From positions 7,948,501 through 8,012,500 of the forward strand of contig CM072341.1 in the NCBI GenBank assembly GCA_036874045.1: 64,000 nucleotides of DNA, written 5' to 3'. The position numbers and the translations under genes are program-made. Source of the DNA: Cymodocea nodosa. Taxonomy: Eukaryota > Streptophyta > Magnoliopsida > Alismatales > Cymodoceaceae. The notes under the pieces are model-generated. The model was not told the DNA's origin. It was given only the letters and a program-made list of their open reading frames with translations, and made no database searches. Numbering within the stretch: position 1 is the stretch's first letter; each line of letters starts with the position of its first letter. Shown here in pieces: positions 35,190-47,411 of this stretch.

Positions 35190-37446
35190 TTATCGACCCC
35201 TCCTAAGTATATCACTTATAGCATTACATATTTTATCTCCTAGATGCTTAATATCATTTCTGATGTCATTAAGCATTGCATCTAAGTCAAGAGGTAGCTG
35301 GGTTTGCTGTTCTGCTTGAACTGAATAACTTTGTTGTTGTTGTTGTATATGGTCTATACAATCAGGTTGTTGTTGTCATTGAGGTTTATGCATGGCCTAG
35401 AATTTTTGCAATTCTATAATACTAAATGCTCTCATGCCTTTAGTTTCAAAGGGCTAGTTAGATAAATTCAATTGGCTTGCAAGGATTCTACATACAGCAT
35501 CACCATAAAATAACTTTGAACTCATATGCTGTAGTTGAGAAGTAAAAACATCAAACCAATTGATTTGAATTCTATTCAACAGGCCATAAGTTGCATATAA
35601 ACAGCTTCTGCTGACTTCCAAATTGTGTCCAACTCTTTGAAATAAATTTGCATGCAATATATTTGCAATAAACCTTGCCTCTGCATTTAGATTTTCCATT
35701 AATCTCATTTCAGAATATACATCTGGAATTTTTGATAAAGACTGAATGTTCCATTCCAATTGTCTAATCATGTCAAATCTGTTCGTAACAACAACACCTT
35801 CATTCTTTAATCCCAAAACTTAACTCAGGAGACAATATAAACTCCTGTTGATTTATTTGACTTTTCAGAAAATTTCCATTCTTGACCAGATTGCTATAAA
35901 AAGCTGTAATAAGCTCTTTGTATTGCTTCCATTTCATTCCTACTAGCAAGAATTGAATGAGGCCTTGAAACTCAAATAGATCCCTTATTACCATCAAACT
36001 TCTGAACTTTATTGGACGAGCATGCAGAATCTGACATGTAATCAGATTATAGTATTTCTACAATGCTTCTTCAGATCTAAAATGAATTGAATTACCTTGA
36101 ATTCGTAATACTATACACAAAGAAGGTGATACCTAAAGTCGTGATTCAGAGTTTAATTCATCTTCAGGAACCTTTTCTTCAAAATGAATGTTATGTTGTT
36201 CCTTTTCCAAAATATTATCTTGAAGCTGCTTAGGTAAGCTTGATTCTTCAACTTCAACTATGTTAGGAACATCTTCAATATGCTCAACATTCATCTGTTC
36301 AATCTCTATAGAATCTTCAGAGTTCAATTTTTCCACAAATTCTACAGCCAGTGTATCTGTCTGTAATTGTTTATTTTGTTCAACAGATATTGCCATTGAG
36401 TCATGTTGTGAATTCTTAGACTCTGCTTCTATAGATTCTAAAAAAGGCTAGTTGACTTTTAGCTCTTCTAGAGTCTTAACATTTTCAATATCTGCTACTC
36501 CAAACAATTCAACCTGTGAACTAGTTACTACCTCAACATTGTTAATTATATCTGCAATAACTTGTTCAATGTTGGGTGCCTGATGCTCTGATTTGGCAAT
36601 TTTTGTATCATCAAGACTTGTACTAATAGAAAAACTTGAGCTCATATTTGACTTGTATTTCTTCTCAAGCTTTCTAGCAAGGGAAAATAAAGTCTCATTA
36701 TCTTCATCAATTTCAATGTGTTCGGAACTGATGAGTTTATCAGATGCACAATAAGGTACAATGTCTAGACATACATTGTCCTTTGGAAATAAATTTTCAT
36801 CTGATTTTCCTTTTTCAATAGACTTTGATTCATTAGACATAATTTTTATGACTTTTCTTATTCTATAACATTTCTATTTCTCATCTTCAAGTATTGCTAT
36901 TTTCTTTTCAACTTGTTCCATAAAAGTTTTCTACTTTAATTCTTCTAAGGCACTCTCAATTGCTATAGCCTTTCGAAGACTATCAACTTTTGTTTTGTCT
37001 ATAATAATATTTGATTCTACTTGTTTTGAATACAAAGGGGTAGGGATAGTTGATTCATGCACTTCCTCAAATGCATGTAGTCTAGTACCATTTATTGGTA
37101 TTTGAGGAGTTCTAGTTGAAGAACCTACACTTTTTTCCAAATAATTTGCATACTGTTCGAGAAATGCAATCTCAACACATTTCATTCTGTATTCTCTATC
37201 AAATTTACTACGAATACCCATGTATGTAATATTTGCATCAGTATTTTGGAGTTCTTGTCTAACTTCATTCAGTATGCCTTCAGGAAAGAAATATTCACTA
37301 TAAATTTCTGCTAACCTTTTGTCCACTCGAAATATTTTCTTGAACCAAGTGCGTGGAACTTCATCATTCTCTATTTCTTTTCCTGTTGCATCTCCTCTGC
37401 TTTTGCCTTTTCCTCTGCCACAACCTTTGTAGAACTTGGAGACCAT
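35190..37446 (-). pseudogene. C1b accessory (post-pol) ORF, 'putative plant transposon protein'-like
   Basis: ATG at 37446 (MVSKFYKGCGRGKGKSRG), then a basic N-terminus, a helical segment (EYRMKCVEIAFLEQYANYL), a long acidic region, and a C-terminal domain with FEFQGLIQFL, ITAFYSNLVKNG, GLKNEG, FIANILHANLFQRVGH and NRIQINWFDVF. It ends with Gln runs and a helical tail at about 35190. This C-terminal pattern resembles the PF20167-type domain found in plant transposon ORFs; function unknown. The position after pol is that of the env-like ORF in SIRE elements, but I see no signal peptide or clear membrane segment. Broken by stops near 36930, 36850 and 36445, a frameshift near 35815 and others. 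Homologues: 23290-23664 and 62146-64000. Confidence 0.72.
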
Positions 37447-39053
37447 CGTCGCAGGTTGTAACAGCAACAAGCGAGAAAAAATTTTCTTGACAAAGTTTAC
37501 AAATAACCTAAGTGCCTGTGTAGTAAGTGTTTAAATAGGGTTTTAGGGGAATAACTCAACGTGAAGAGAAGTCAGGTTTAGATATTAAATAAATATTGAA
37601 TAAAGTTTATTCAATCACGATACTCGAAATATTCAAGTATAACTCGTTGAGTTAACTAATCGAATGAGTAAAACGGTGTCTAGAGGTAGTTTTACATGTT
37701 ACCGTATTTAACATAACGTCTAGTTAGTACACTTAAACAAGTTTCGGATGCTTTGAACTGAAACGTTCTGAAAACAACACACATGCTAAACTTAACATTA
37801 TCTTGAGAACATTTTAAACTATTTGAACATTTTTGTCCTTTGAATCTAAAATAGTTTGTTTGTCTTTTTAAATTATTTCATCAAGATTTTAAGAGGGCAT
37901 TAATTCAGATTAACCAAGATTTGTATTTTGAATTATATTAATCTGTTTTCGACATTGTGAATCCTCCCCCTACAAATATACTTCAAATATATTCAATCAA
38001 AATACAAAATATACTTGTAGTGACAATAGATGTTAAGTATAACTATACTTTTAAATTTTCTTTTCAAAAACTTCCGTTATTCTGACATCATCAAAAATGA
38101 TTTCCAGAATGAATTCCTACTATATATGAATCGAAACACAACTTTGAACTCAATATGATGAATTCAAGGAGAATAAAAGAAGGTATCTCAAATAAACATT
38201 TTCAAAAGTACTAATGTTGATTCAATAAATCAGTAGTCATATTGGTAGAAACTATATGTGATTCAAAGATATCTGTAATTAATGAAATAATTGTGCTTGT
38301 ACTATAAACTAAAGCGCAAATTTTATTTTTTATTTTTCAAAATAGTAAATATTCATAATTTTCTTTAAAAGTTAGTTTGAAAAGCTTGAATCATACAAGA
38401 GCTTTCTAATGTACCCGCATAATGAGCTTTTAGTCAACAATCCTAGATCTGATCAGGACCTTAGGTAGCTAGATTTAAAGAATCCTTTTTGAGGACAACA
38501 ATCCTTACATACCTATCTGCCCAAGTACAAAAGGCTCGTGATCAAATTGATCAATAAACTCTCAAAGATTTTCACTTTGTAAGCACTTTTCATTTTAAGC
38601 ACAATATATATGTATTCCATTAATACAGATGCAATAAAACACAAATCACATACAATTTTTTACTTCTATGATTGTACTGAGAATTTGAATCAGTTTCAAT
38701 AAGCTTATACTTTTGATTAACAGTTTAAGATGAGTTACATATAACTTATTCTACAAGTTTAATCAATTAAGTCAAATTTATGCAAGATCATATGCATTTT
38801 CCTTGATTCAAAGAAAACATTTAATCAAAATTTCAGAATGTCAGAAGTATTTAATGTTTTTCATTTACACTTCCACTTAAAATTGATAAACTACTCAAAA
38901 TCAATAAGATACTACTATGATTTTACAATAAATACATAGTATCTTAAGCAGTAGTTTAGATATTACTTTAGATATTTATGATAAGTATATAATATCTATG
39001 AGGTGAACAACATCATCAATACTATTTATCTTTTTATGTGGAGTTTAAGCATT
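37447..39053 (-). other. C1b spacer between pol and accessory ORF, with gypsy-related block
   Basis: No gene. About 38040-38900 is homologous and in the same orientation to the 3' non-coding region of the gypsy element G2 (about 30870-31900). The part at 37540-37720 contains aactcaacg/gttgagttaac motifs like the LTR arrays. Confidence 0.7.
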
Positions 39054-41681
39054 TTACACATCACATAGCCTACAAATACCTAAATTTAATCTAATGTTGC
39101 AGAATGTATTTTCGTCTAGAGGTTTTGTAAATATATCAGCTAATTGATTTTTACTAGACACAAATTCTAATTTAATTTTTCCTTTAATTATGTTATCTCT
39201 TAGAAAATGATGTCTAACCTCTATATGCTTTGCTCTAGAATGTAATACAGGAGTTTTGGAAAGATTTATTGTAGAACTACTGTCACAATAAATCTCAGTT
39301 GTATCATAAGATAATCCAAATTCTTCTAAAGTTTGCCTTATCCATAGAATCTGAGTACAACATAGTGCAGCAGCAACATATTCAGCTTCTGTAGTAGAAA
39401 GTGCCACTAGTACTCTTTCTATCAGATTTAGATCCTGCATAATCAGCATCAGTATATCCTATAAGATCTATTGAACTATCCTTAGAATAATACAATCTGA
39501 AATTTTTAGTTCCTTGTATATATCTAAATATTCTTTTAACTACAATTAAGTGTGATTCTTTAGGATTAGATTGAAATCTAGCACAAACACACAACAAACA
39601 TAATATCAGGTCTACTAGCAGTCAAATAAAGTAAAGAACCAATCATACTTCTGTATTTTCTTTGATATATGGATTTTCCTATGTCATCAATATCTAACTT
39701 TAAAGAAGTACTCATAGGAGTTCCTCGAATCCTTGTATCATTAAAATTAAATTTCTTAAGCATTTCATCTGCATATTTTTCCTGATTTAAAAATATACCT
39801 TTATCCATTTGCTTAATTTGAAGTCCTAGAAAATATGAAAGTTCTCCTATCATACTCATTTCAAACTAATTAGTCATCTCTTTAGAGAATATTTTTATCA
39901 ACTTATTAGAGGTTGCTCCAAAGATTATATCATCCACGTATATTTGAACAACAATCTAATCTTTACCATCTCTCTTAATAAATAGAGTATGATCCACTTT
40001 TCCCATGATATAGCCTTTTTCTATTAAAAAAGTAGACAATCTTTCATACCATGATCTAGGTGCTTGCTTCAAACCATATAAGGCTTTCTTCAATTTATAC
40101 ACAAAGTTAGGATTTTTAATATCTTCAAATCCAGGTGGTTGTTTTACATAGACTTCTTCATTAATTAAACCATTTAGAAATGCACTCTTTACATCCATTT
40201 GAAATAAGTTAAAATCCATATAACAAGCATAGGCCAATAATATTCTAATACTTTCTAACCTAGCCACAAGAGCAAATGTTTCATCATAATCTAATCCTTG
40301 TTCCTATGTATACCATTATGCAACTAATCTAGCTTTATTCCTTATAACTTGACCAATTTCGTTAGTTTTATTTCTAAAGATCCACTTTGTACCTATTATG
40401 GACTGATTTTCTAGTGGAGAGACTAATTCCCATACATCATTTTTGATGAATTGATTTAGTTCTTCTTGCATTGCCACTATCCAATTTTCATTAGATAATG
40501 CTTCTTGTATATTCCTTGGTTCCACCATAGAAACAAACATTCACATACTATTTAAATTTACTGAAGCTCTAGTTTTAACTCCCTCATTAATATTACCAAT
40601 GACTTGAGTAATGGGATGTGATGAAGAATAACGCCAATTTCTCTGATTTTCCTCAATATTCTCATCAACATTTGAAGGTACATCACTTTCATCATTAGTT
40701 TGATCATTTAAGTTCATATTTTTGATTTTCTCAGATAAATCATCAATCTCTCTATTGATCTCTAACTCTTTTGGAAGATTGATCAAATCATCATTATCAG
40801 CTCTAGATTTAAATTCTCTAAAAGAATTTTCATTGAAGCTTACATGGAGGGTTTCTTCAATAGTCCTAGAAGTCTTATTATATACTCTATAGGCTTTACT
40901 TCTAGTAGAGTAACCTACAAAAATTCCTTCATCCGATTTGACTTGGAATTTATCCCTTTTATCCTTAGTATTAAGAACAAAACACTTGCAGCCAAATGAT
41001 TTCATATAGGAAATTTTTGGAACCCTATTAAACATAATTTCAAAAGGAGTTTTATTAACATGAGGTCTTAAATGACTTCTGTTAATAACATAACAAGCTG
41101 TATTTACTACTTCAGCCCAAAGATTTTGAGGTAACTTATGTTCATTCAACATAGTTCTGGCCATTTCTTGAAGTGATCTATTCTTTCTCTCAACAACACC
41201 ATTTTGACACGGTGCTCTTGGAAAAGAAAATCTGTGATCAATGCCATACTCAATACAATAATTATCCATTTGATCATTATCAAATTCAATTCCATGATCA
41301 CTCCTAAGTTTTTGAATAGAGACACTATTCATTTTGAACAAAATTGCAAAACATTTTAAACTTTTCAAAAACTTCTGTCTTAGATGCTAGAAAATATACC
41401 CAAGTGTAACTAGAGAAGTCATCTACTAAAACAAATACATACCGTTTACCACCAAGACTTATGATTCTTGTTGGTCCAAATAGATCCATATGTATAAGTT
41501 CTAAGACTCTCTTGCTTGAAATATCAGTTTTGGATTTAAAAGAGTTTTTATGAAGTTTACCTAACTCACATGCATCACACATAAAGTCCTTTGAGTATTT
41601 AATCTTTGGTAAACCTCTCACTAAATGTTTTTTTGATAGTTTATGTAACAATTTCATATTTATGTGCCCAATTGTTCTATG
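39054..41681 (-). pseudogene. C1b copia pol: integrase, RT and RNase H
   Basis: Continues the integrase frame cut by C3: HRTIGHIN and CDACELGK (zinc-binding HHCC), HMDLFGP near 41500, LRSDHGIEF near 41310, NGVVERKN near 41200. RT: LFQMDVKSAFLNG near 40205, YGLKQAPRSWYE near 40080, YVDD near 39945. RNase H: ALSTTEAEY near 39405 and NQLADIFTKP near 39130, ending at 39054. Breaks: 2-nt loss near 41330, stops at 40541-40543, near 40315 and near 39955, and a deletion near 39400 removing the segment between DRKSTSG and ALSTTE. It is otherwise close to C1a and lets the missing C1a part be inferred. Confidence 0.88.
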
Positions 41682-41686
41682 CCACA

Positions 41687-41984
41687 TGTTATGCGAAGAG
41701 AAGTGCAGAAAGGGAGAAGCTTCGACTCGTGGAGAAGAAGACAAATGGGAAAAACGTGTGAAACAACTGCAAAAACACCAAGGTTTAACGTGGTTCCCCA
41801 ATTGGGTACGTCCACGGATGGAGCTCAACTGAATGATTCTCTCAAGGTGATCACAAAGGGATACAAGATTCATCATCCTAAAAGCACACGTTGGGGGTCT
41901 ATTTATAACATTTGTGTACCCCCAAGTGGCTAAGGACAAAACTACCCCTATGTGTAACAAACTAATTTAAGATACATAATAACA
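41687..41984 (-). repeat. 3' LTR of C3
   Basis: 298 bp; plus strand tgttatgcgaagagaagtgc to tacataataaca. A TATA box lies at 41907-41899 on the minus strand (TATAAATAG). Confidence 0.92.
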
Positions 41985-42298
41985 ATCTCCACCTTGCCTT
42001 GAATTTACAAACTCCACCTAGAACCAAACAAATTTCCATCTTCAAAAGACCCAAAGGGTCAACTATAAGCAAACACATTAAGTAAGTCTAAGCAATGCTT
42101 AAACATGCTTTCAAGAATGCCTTTCGTAAACATATCGGTTGGATTGTCATGTGTGTTGATCTTCAAAATCTTCACACGATCTTCTGTTCTAAGAAAGTGA
42201 TAACAAACATCAATGTACTTTGTCCTGTCATGAAACACATTGTCCTTCGTTAAGCTGATGGCACTGAGACTGTCACAGAAAATTTTTGCTTTATCATA

Positions 42299-44751
42299 TC
42301 ACAGACCAAAGTCTCCAAGTAACCCCTTTAGCCAAATACCTTCTTTTGCAGCTTCTGTCATCGCCATATACTCAACCTTTGTGGTGGATAAAGATATAGT
42401 AGGCTGTAGAGTAGATTTCCAACTAATAATAAAATCTGCCAATGTGAAGACATATCCTGTTAAGGATCTACGTTGATCAACATCACCTGCAAAATCTGAA
42501 TCAAAATATCCAACTACACTACAGTTATGTTTAACACCATAAATCAGTCCTACATCAGACGTGCCCTTCAAGTACCTAAAGATCCTTTTCACGGCCTGCT
42601 AATGACTCTTCCCTGGATTTGTCATAAACCTGCTTACAACACTAAGAGGGTAAGCAAGATTCGGACAAGTACAAACCATAGCCTACATAAGATTGCCAAC
42701 GGCCTGTGAATATGGAACTTTCTTCATGTACTCTTTTTCAGATTGCGTCTGAGGTACCATAGCAACTGATAATCGCAGGTTCCTATCATAGGGCGTTTCG
42801 ATGGCCTTGCTTGAAGACATGCCAAACCTGCTCAAAATCTTCAAAACATAACTGTGTTGATGGAGAAATAATCTTCCAATGTTCTTGTCATGATAAATCT
42901 CCATCCCAAGGATTTTTCCTACAGGTCCTAAATCCTTCATTGCAAATTGAGATTTCAATGTGTCTTTCAAAACCTATATTTCATTGACATCTTTGGCTGC
43001 AATCAAAATGTCATCCACGTACAAGAGCAAGTAAACAAATTCTTCTTTAATTTGTTTAATATAGACACATGAATCAAAACTACTTCTAACAAAACCAACA
43101 TTAGTGATAAAAGAATCAAATCTTTTATACCACTGCTTGGGAGACTATTTCAGCCCATACAAAGATTTCTGCAGCTTACAAACGAGGTCTGATCTACCAC
43201 TTTTTGCAAAACCTGTTGGTTATTCCATCCAAATGTCCTCATCTAAATCACCATACAAGAAAGCTGTTTTCACATCCAACCATTCAAGTTCTAAATCCTT
43301 TATGGCAACAATTGCCAAAAGGACTCGAATGGAGGTGTGTTTAACTACTGGAGCAAAGACTTCATTGAAGTCCACACTCTCCTTCTATGAAAACCCTTTT
43401 GCTACCAATCTTGCCTTATATTGTATTTCAAGGTTGCCCTGTGTTCCTGATTTCCTTTTGAACACCCATTTGCAACCAACAATATTCCTGTCCTAGGGAC
43501 GTTTTACCAACTCCCAAGTCCTATTCTTATGCAAAGATTGTAGTTCTTCTTGCATAGCTTCCAACCAATATATGGCTTCTGGTCCGCTAACGACAGCTTC
43601 AAAACTAGGTGGGTCAGCATCCTCCACCTCACCAGCTACCTGTAGGGCAAAACTGACCATATTATTGTAGCCATACCTCTGTGGAGGGTGAACATCCCTC
43701 CTAGGACGATCTTTGGCAACACATCTTAGATGTGTGTCCTCAACAAATTCATCTCCTCGTTCATCTTCTAAAATCAAACGTTGATCTGTATCAACAGGAA
43801 CAAACTGATCAGATATCAACAGTTGATTCAAATCAAGCTCCACCTGCTCAGGAGTACTAGGTGGATTCAAAGCAGTTGGGTTTTCTTTCTTGTGCATCAA
43901 AGAAACCTCATCAAAGGTAACATCTCTACTATGAATGACCTTTCTTGTTTCTTTATCATATATCCTTTTACTCCCATTCCATATCCCACAAAGATGCCTT
44001 CCTTGGCACGCGGCTCCAATTTACCATGATTCACATGGTAATACGCAGGACGTCCAAATACTTTCAATTTGGAATAGTTAGCCACTTTATCCATCCATAC
44101 TTCATAAGGGATCTTGTCACCAATTGCATTAGATGGCGACCTGTTCACCAAATAGGAGGCTGTGTTAACAGCTTCAGCCTAAAAACATTTTTCCAGCCCA
44201 GCATGAGAGAGCATACACCTAGCTCTCTCCAACAACGTCCTATTAAGACGTTCTACAACTCCATTCTGTTGTGGAGTTCCCCTGACAGTATAATGCCTAG
44301 TTATGCCTACATCTATGCAAAAAATGTCAAATTCATTTGAGCAAAATTCTAAACCATTATCTATTCTCAAGTATTTTACTTTCCTCTCTACTTGGTTTTC
44401 AACAATAGCCTTCCATTATTTAAAGTTCTTGGAGGCCTCACTCTTATGTTTCATAACAAAAACCCAAGTTATATGACTAAAGTCATCAACAATGGAGAGA
44501 AAATACTTAGAACCTACTAAAGAGGGTTGTTGAGATGGTCCCCAACAATCTGCATGGACATAATCCAACTTCCCCTTGGTAGAATGTTCTGCTCTTCGAA
44601 AGGAAACACGTTTCTGTTTCCCATAGATACAATGCCTGCATAAATCAATATTTGTAAAGATATGACCATCTAACCTGCCAAGTGTACTAAGCTTCTGCAT
44701 TCCCTTTAGGCCCAAATGTCCTAACCTGGAATGCCAAATAGCTGACATAGA
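42299..44751 (-). pseudogene. C3 copia integrase, RT and RNase H
   Basis: Integrase: WHSRLGHLG and CRHCIYGKQK near 44730-44620, then HADCWGPS and DDFSHITWV, MRIDNGLEF near 44370, QQNGVVERLNRT near 44270. RT region about 43490-42900 with YVDDILIA near 43020. The GKILGMEIYHD stretch lies near 42925. RNase H: YFDSDFAGDVDQRRSLTGYVF near 42515 and SLSTTKVEY near 42380 (usual STTEAEY, so one acidic residue is changed). Stops at 44749-44751, near 44410, 44178, 43497, 43385, 43147 and 42600 break the frame; most fit single C-to-T or G-to-A changes. Confidence 0.87.
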
Positions 44752-45975
44752 CTATTGATCACTTATTGTCGCAACTACCAATCCAATGATAGGTTTGCCC
44801 TGAAGAATGTATAAAGGTCCATCCTTGATTCCCTTCATTACAACTAGGGAACCTTTCAAAATGTGAAGTTTACCTCCTCCACCTGAAAAACTAAAACCTT
44901 TCTGATCAAGAGCCATTAGTGAAATAAGGCTCTTGCCCAACCTTGGCACATGCCAAACATTCTCCAAGACTTTGATCATCCCATCATGCATCCTGAATCT
45001 GATAGATGCAACACTTGTTCTGTCACAAACATCATTATCTGCTAAAGTGACCTGTCCACCATCTACCTCCTCATATGTATGGAAATATTCTCTGTTGGGA
45101 GTCATATGATGTAATGCACTAGAATCCATAATCCAACTCTGATCGAAGTAGACACTACAGCATACAGTAAGGGAGAAATCACAGTCAAACCTTGAGTTTC
45201 CATTTTCAGTGACTATTGCATTTCCCTTAATCTTCAATTTAGGGCAGTTTACCTTCCAATGCCCATTTTCCTTGCAATAATTGCAAGTGTCCTTGGAAAT
45301 TCTACCTTTGGACTTACTTCTGTCTCTACGCCTGTTGTCTCTTCTACTCTGCCGTCCCCTAGACTCTGAATGATGCACTGTCAAACCTGATCTGCCAGCA
45401 TCATTGCTACCATGTGTAGCCAAATGTCTCAATTCTCGAGAATGAAGACTCGATCTTACCTCCTCCAATGTAATAGAATCTTTGCCAACCACAAAAGATT
45501 GCACAAAATTCTCAAAGGAGAGAGGGAGAGATACCAATAAGATGAGAGCAGCATCCTCATCTTCCACAGTAACACCAATGTTCCTCAACTCCATGAGAAT
45601 GGTGTTGAGCTGATCCAAATGTTGCTTCAATGGTGTACCTTCCTTCATTCTTAGAGAGAACAGTCTTTGCTTCAACAACAGCTTATTCATAAGAGACTTA
45701 GTCATATACAGAGATTCTAACTTATTCCAAAGACCTAAAGCTGTATTTTCATCTGCTACCTCAATGATTATCTCATCTGATAAACATAGCAGAATAGTCG
45801 AATGTGCCTTCTCCTCTTGCTGTTCAAATTCGGCAAACTTCTTATCTAGGGTTGTCTCCACATTTAAGGGAGTCCAAATACCTTGCTGTTTCAAAAGTGC
45901 TTTCATCTTAATCTGCCACAAACTAAAGTTCTTCTTGCCATTGAACTTCTCAACTTTCAAGGTTGAAGATGCCAT
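44752..45975 (-). pseudogene. C3 copia Gag and protease, long open frame
   Basis: From ATG at 45975, about 407 codons without a stop. The copia Gag core is at the N-terminus (KVEKFNGKKNFSLWQIKMKA), then an Arg/Ser-rich segment, a CCHC knuckle (C-NY-C-KENG-H-WKVN-C) near 45280, and the protease motif WIMDSSALHHMTPN near 45120. The usual DSGAS is DSSAL, so two active-site neighbours are replaced and activity is doubtful. The frame stops at 44752-44754 just before the GAG-pre-integrase HHCC motif. It would form the particle shell and process the polyprotein in an intact copy. Confidence 0.85.
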
Positions 45976-46429
45976 GACAGTAGAACAACACAAACACAGC
46001 AAGCAAATACCAAAGAATTCGAACAACAAATAAGCACAAAATTTGCTATCCCAAAGCTGTGGATGAATCTTTCATTCAAAATATCCCAACTAGCAAAATG
46101 CAGCTACCAAATTCAAAAGATCACTCGCAAAGAATCCCAAACAAACAAAGATGAGCTAAGATCACACGTATTGTCTTAAAATTCCCAAAGAACTTCAAAG
46201 AATTCCAAAGAACTGCAAAAGAATTCTAAAGAACTTCAAAGAATTCCAAAGAACTGCTAAAGAATTCCAAAGAACTGGCCACACTTGATCTACCTAAAAA
46301 AGGCCGAAAAAGAATTCCGCAAAATCACAACAACAAACTTCAAAAGTTATGATAGGAATTCTTACTACTCGTTTCACCAATGTGGAAACGACAGATGATC
46401 AAGTGCACGTTGTCAGATTCAAGATCGTA

Positions 46430-47035
46430 GGCGTCAAACAAGAATTCCAACCCCGGAGGCTTTGTCACGAACATAAGTTGCGAGCAAAGATCGCGTGAGT
46501 AAACTGCAAGCGCTGGCGTCGAACGAAGAACGCAAGCGTTGATACATGAATGCTGGCATCGAGCAACACGAGCGATCACGCATAGGTGTTGGCGTAGGCA
46601 ACGACGTAGATGAATGCACGCAGGCGCTAGCGTCAAGCGACAATGCGAGTAGTTGCATGCAAGCGTTGGCGCACACGAAGATGCAGGTGCTAGCGCGAGC
46701 AAAGACGTTGACGCTGGCGCGAGCAAGAACGCGGGCGAATGCCCGCAGACGCTGGCACGGGCAGAGACACGGAGGATCGTGCGGGCAAGAACGTGGGCGA
46801 ATGCATGCAGACTCTAGCGCTGGCAAAGACGCGGACGATCGCGTAGGCAAGAACGTAGGTGAATGCACGCGGATGCTAGCGCAGGCAGAGACCCGGACGA
46901 TTGCACGGGCAAGAACGCGGGCGTCAAGCGTTGAGTGCAGGCATTGAGTGTTGGGCACGGGCGTCAAGCGTAGGCGTCGAGCATCAGGCGCGGGCGTTGG
47001 GCGCGAGCGTGGGCGTCGGCTTGTGCATTGGCCAA
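46430..47035 (-). repeat. GC-rich tandem-repeat region in the C3 5' leader
   Basis: Abruptly GC- and CpG-rich compared with all the rest of the window. The clearest part is three 62-bp units at 46725-46786, 46787-46848 and 46849-46910, each starting aagaacg(c/t)(g/a)gg and followed by a partial fourth unit at 46911. Degenerate related units extend on both sides (gcgctagcgtcaagcg, gggcgtcaagcg and similar). It lies between PBS and gag. Long frames in all phases here are by-products of the composition; 62 is not a multiple of three. Confidence 0.85.
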
Positions 47036-47082
47036 GATCTTTCTTTTCTTATTTCAAGACTAATCCACGACCAACTCCTCAA

Positions 47083-47098
47083 GCTTCACTTTGATACC
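47083..47098 (-). other. Primer binding site of C3
   Basis: The minus strand reads TGGTATCAAAGTGAAG from 47098, an initiator-Met-type PBS, starting three bases after the 5' LTR ends. Confidence 0.85.
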
Positions 47099-47101
47099 AC
47101 T

Positions 47102-47406
47102 TGATATGCGAAGATAAGTGCAGAAAGGGAGAAGCTTGGACTCGTGGAGAAGAAAGAAGAAGACAAATGGGAAAAACGTGTGAAATAATTGCAAAAACAC
47201 CAAGGTTTAATGTGGTTCCCCAATTGGGTACGTCCACGGATAGAGCTCAACTAAATGATTCTCTCTAGGTGATCACAAAGGGATACAAGATTCATCATCC
47301 TAAAAGCACACATTAGGTGTCTATTTATAACATTTGTGTACCCCCAAGTGGCTAAGGACAAAACTACCCCTATGTGTAACAAACTAATTCAAGACACATA
47401 ATAACA
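47102..47406 (-). repeat. 5' LTR of C3
   Basis: 305 bp; plus strand tgatatgcgaagataagtgc to acacataataaca. It differs from the 3' LTR by a short aagaag expansion and scattered substitutions. TATA box on the minus strand at 47329-47321. Confidence 0.92.
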
Positions 47407-47411
47407 CCACA

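Larger units (their letters stand above)
41687..47406 (-). mobile_element. C3, complete short-LTR Ty1/copia element, minus strand
   Basis: 5720 bp with ~300-bp LTRs at 41687-41984 and 47102-47406, a perfect CCACA duplication (41682-41686 and 47407-47411), PPT (minus strand aaggtggagat before the 3' LTR), PBS TGGTATCAAAGTG (about 47098), and gag-pol in one frame with several breaks. Inserted in the integrase zinc-binding region of C1b. Of the families here it is the only one with short LTRs and it lacks the motif arrays; lineage not resolved. Confidence 0.93.

Noticed and set aside
41664..41933. 89-residue plus-strand frame over the C3 3' LTR
   Set aside because: It spans the insertion boundary and the LTR and is antisense to the element, so it is an accidental frame.
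46340..46967. Long overlapping frames on both strands (128, 177 and 133 residues) rich in Ala, Arg and Cys
   Set aside because: They lie in the GC-rich 62-bp repeat; several phases are open at once and the period is not a multiple of three, so they reflect composition and not coding.
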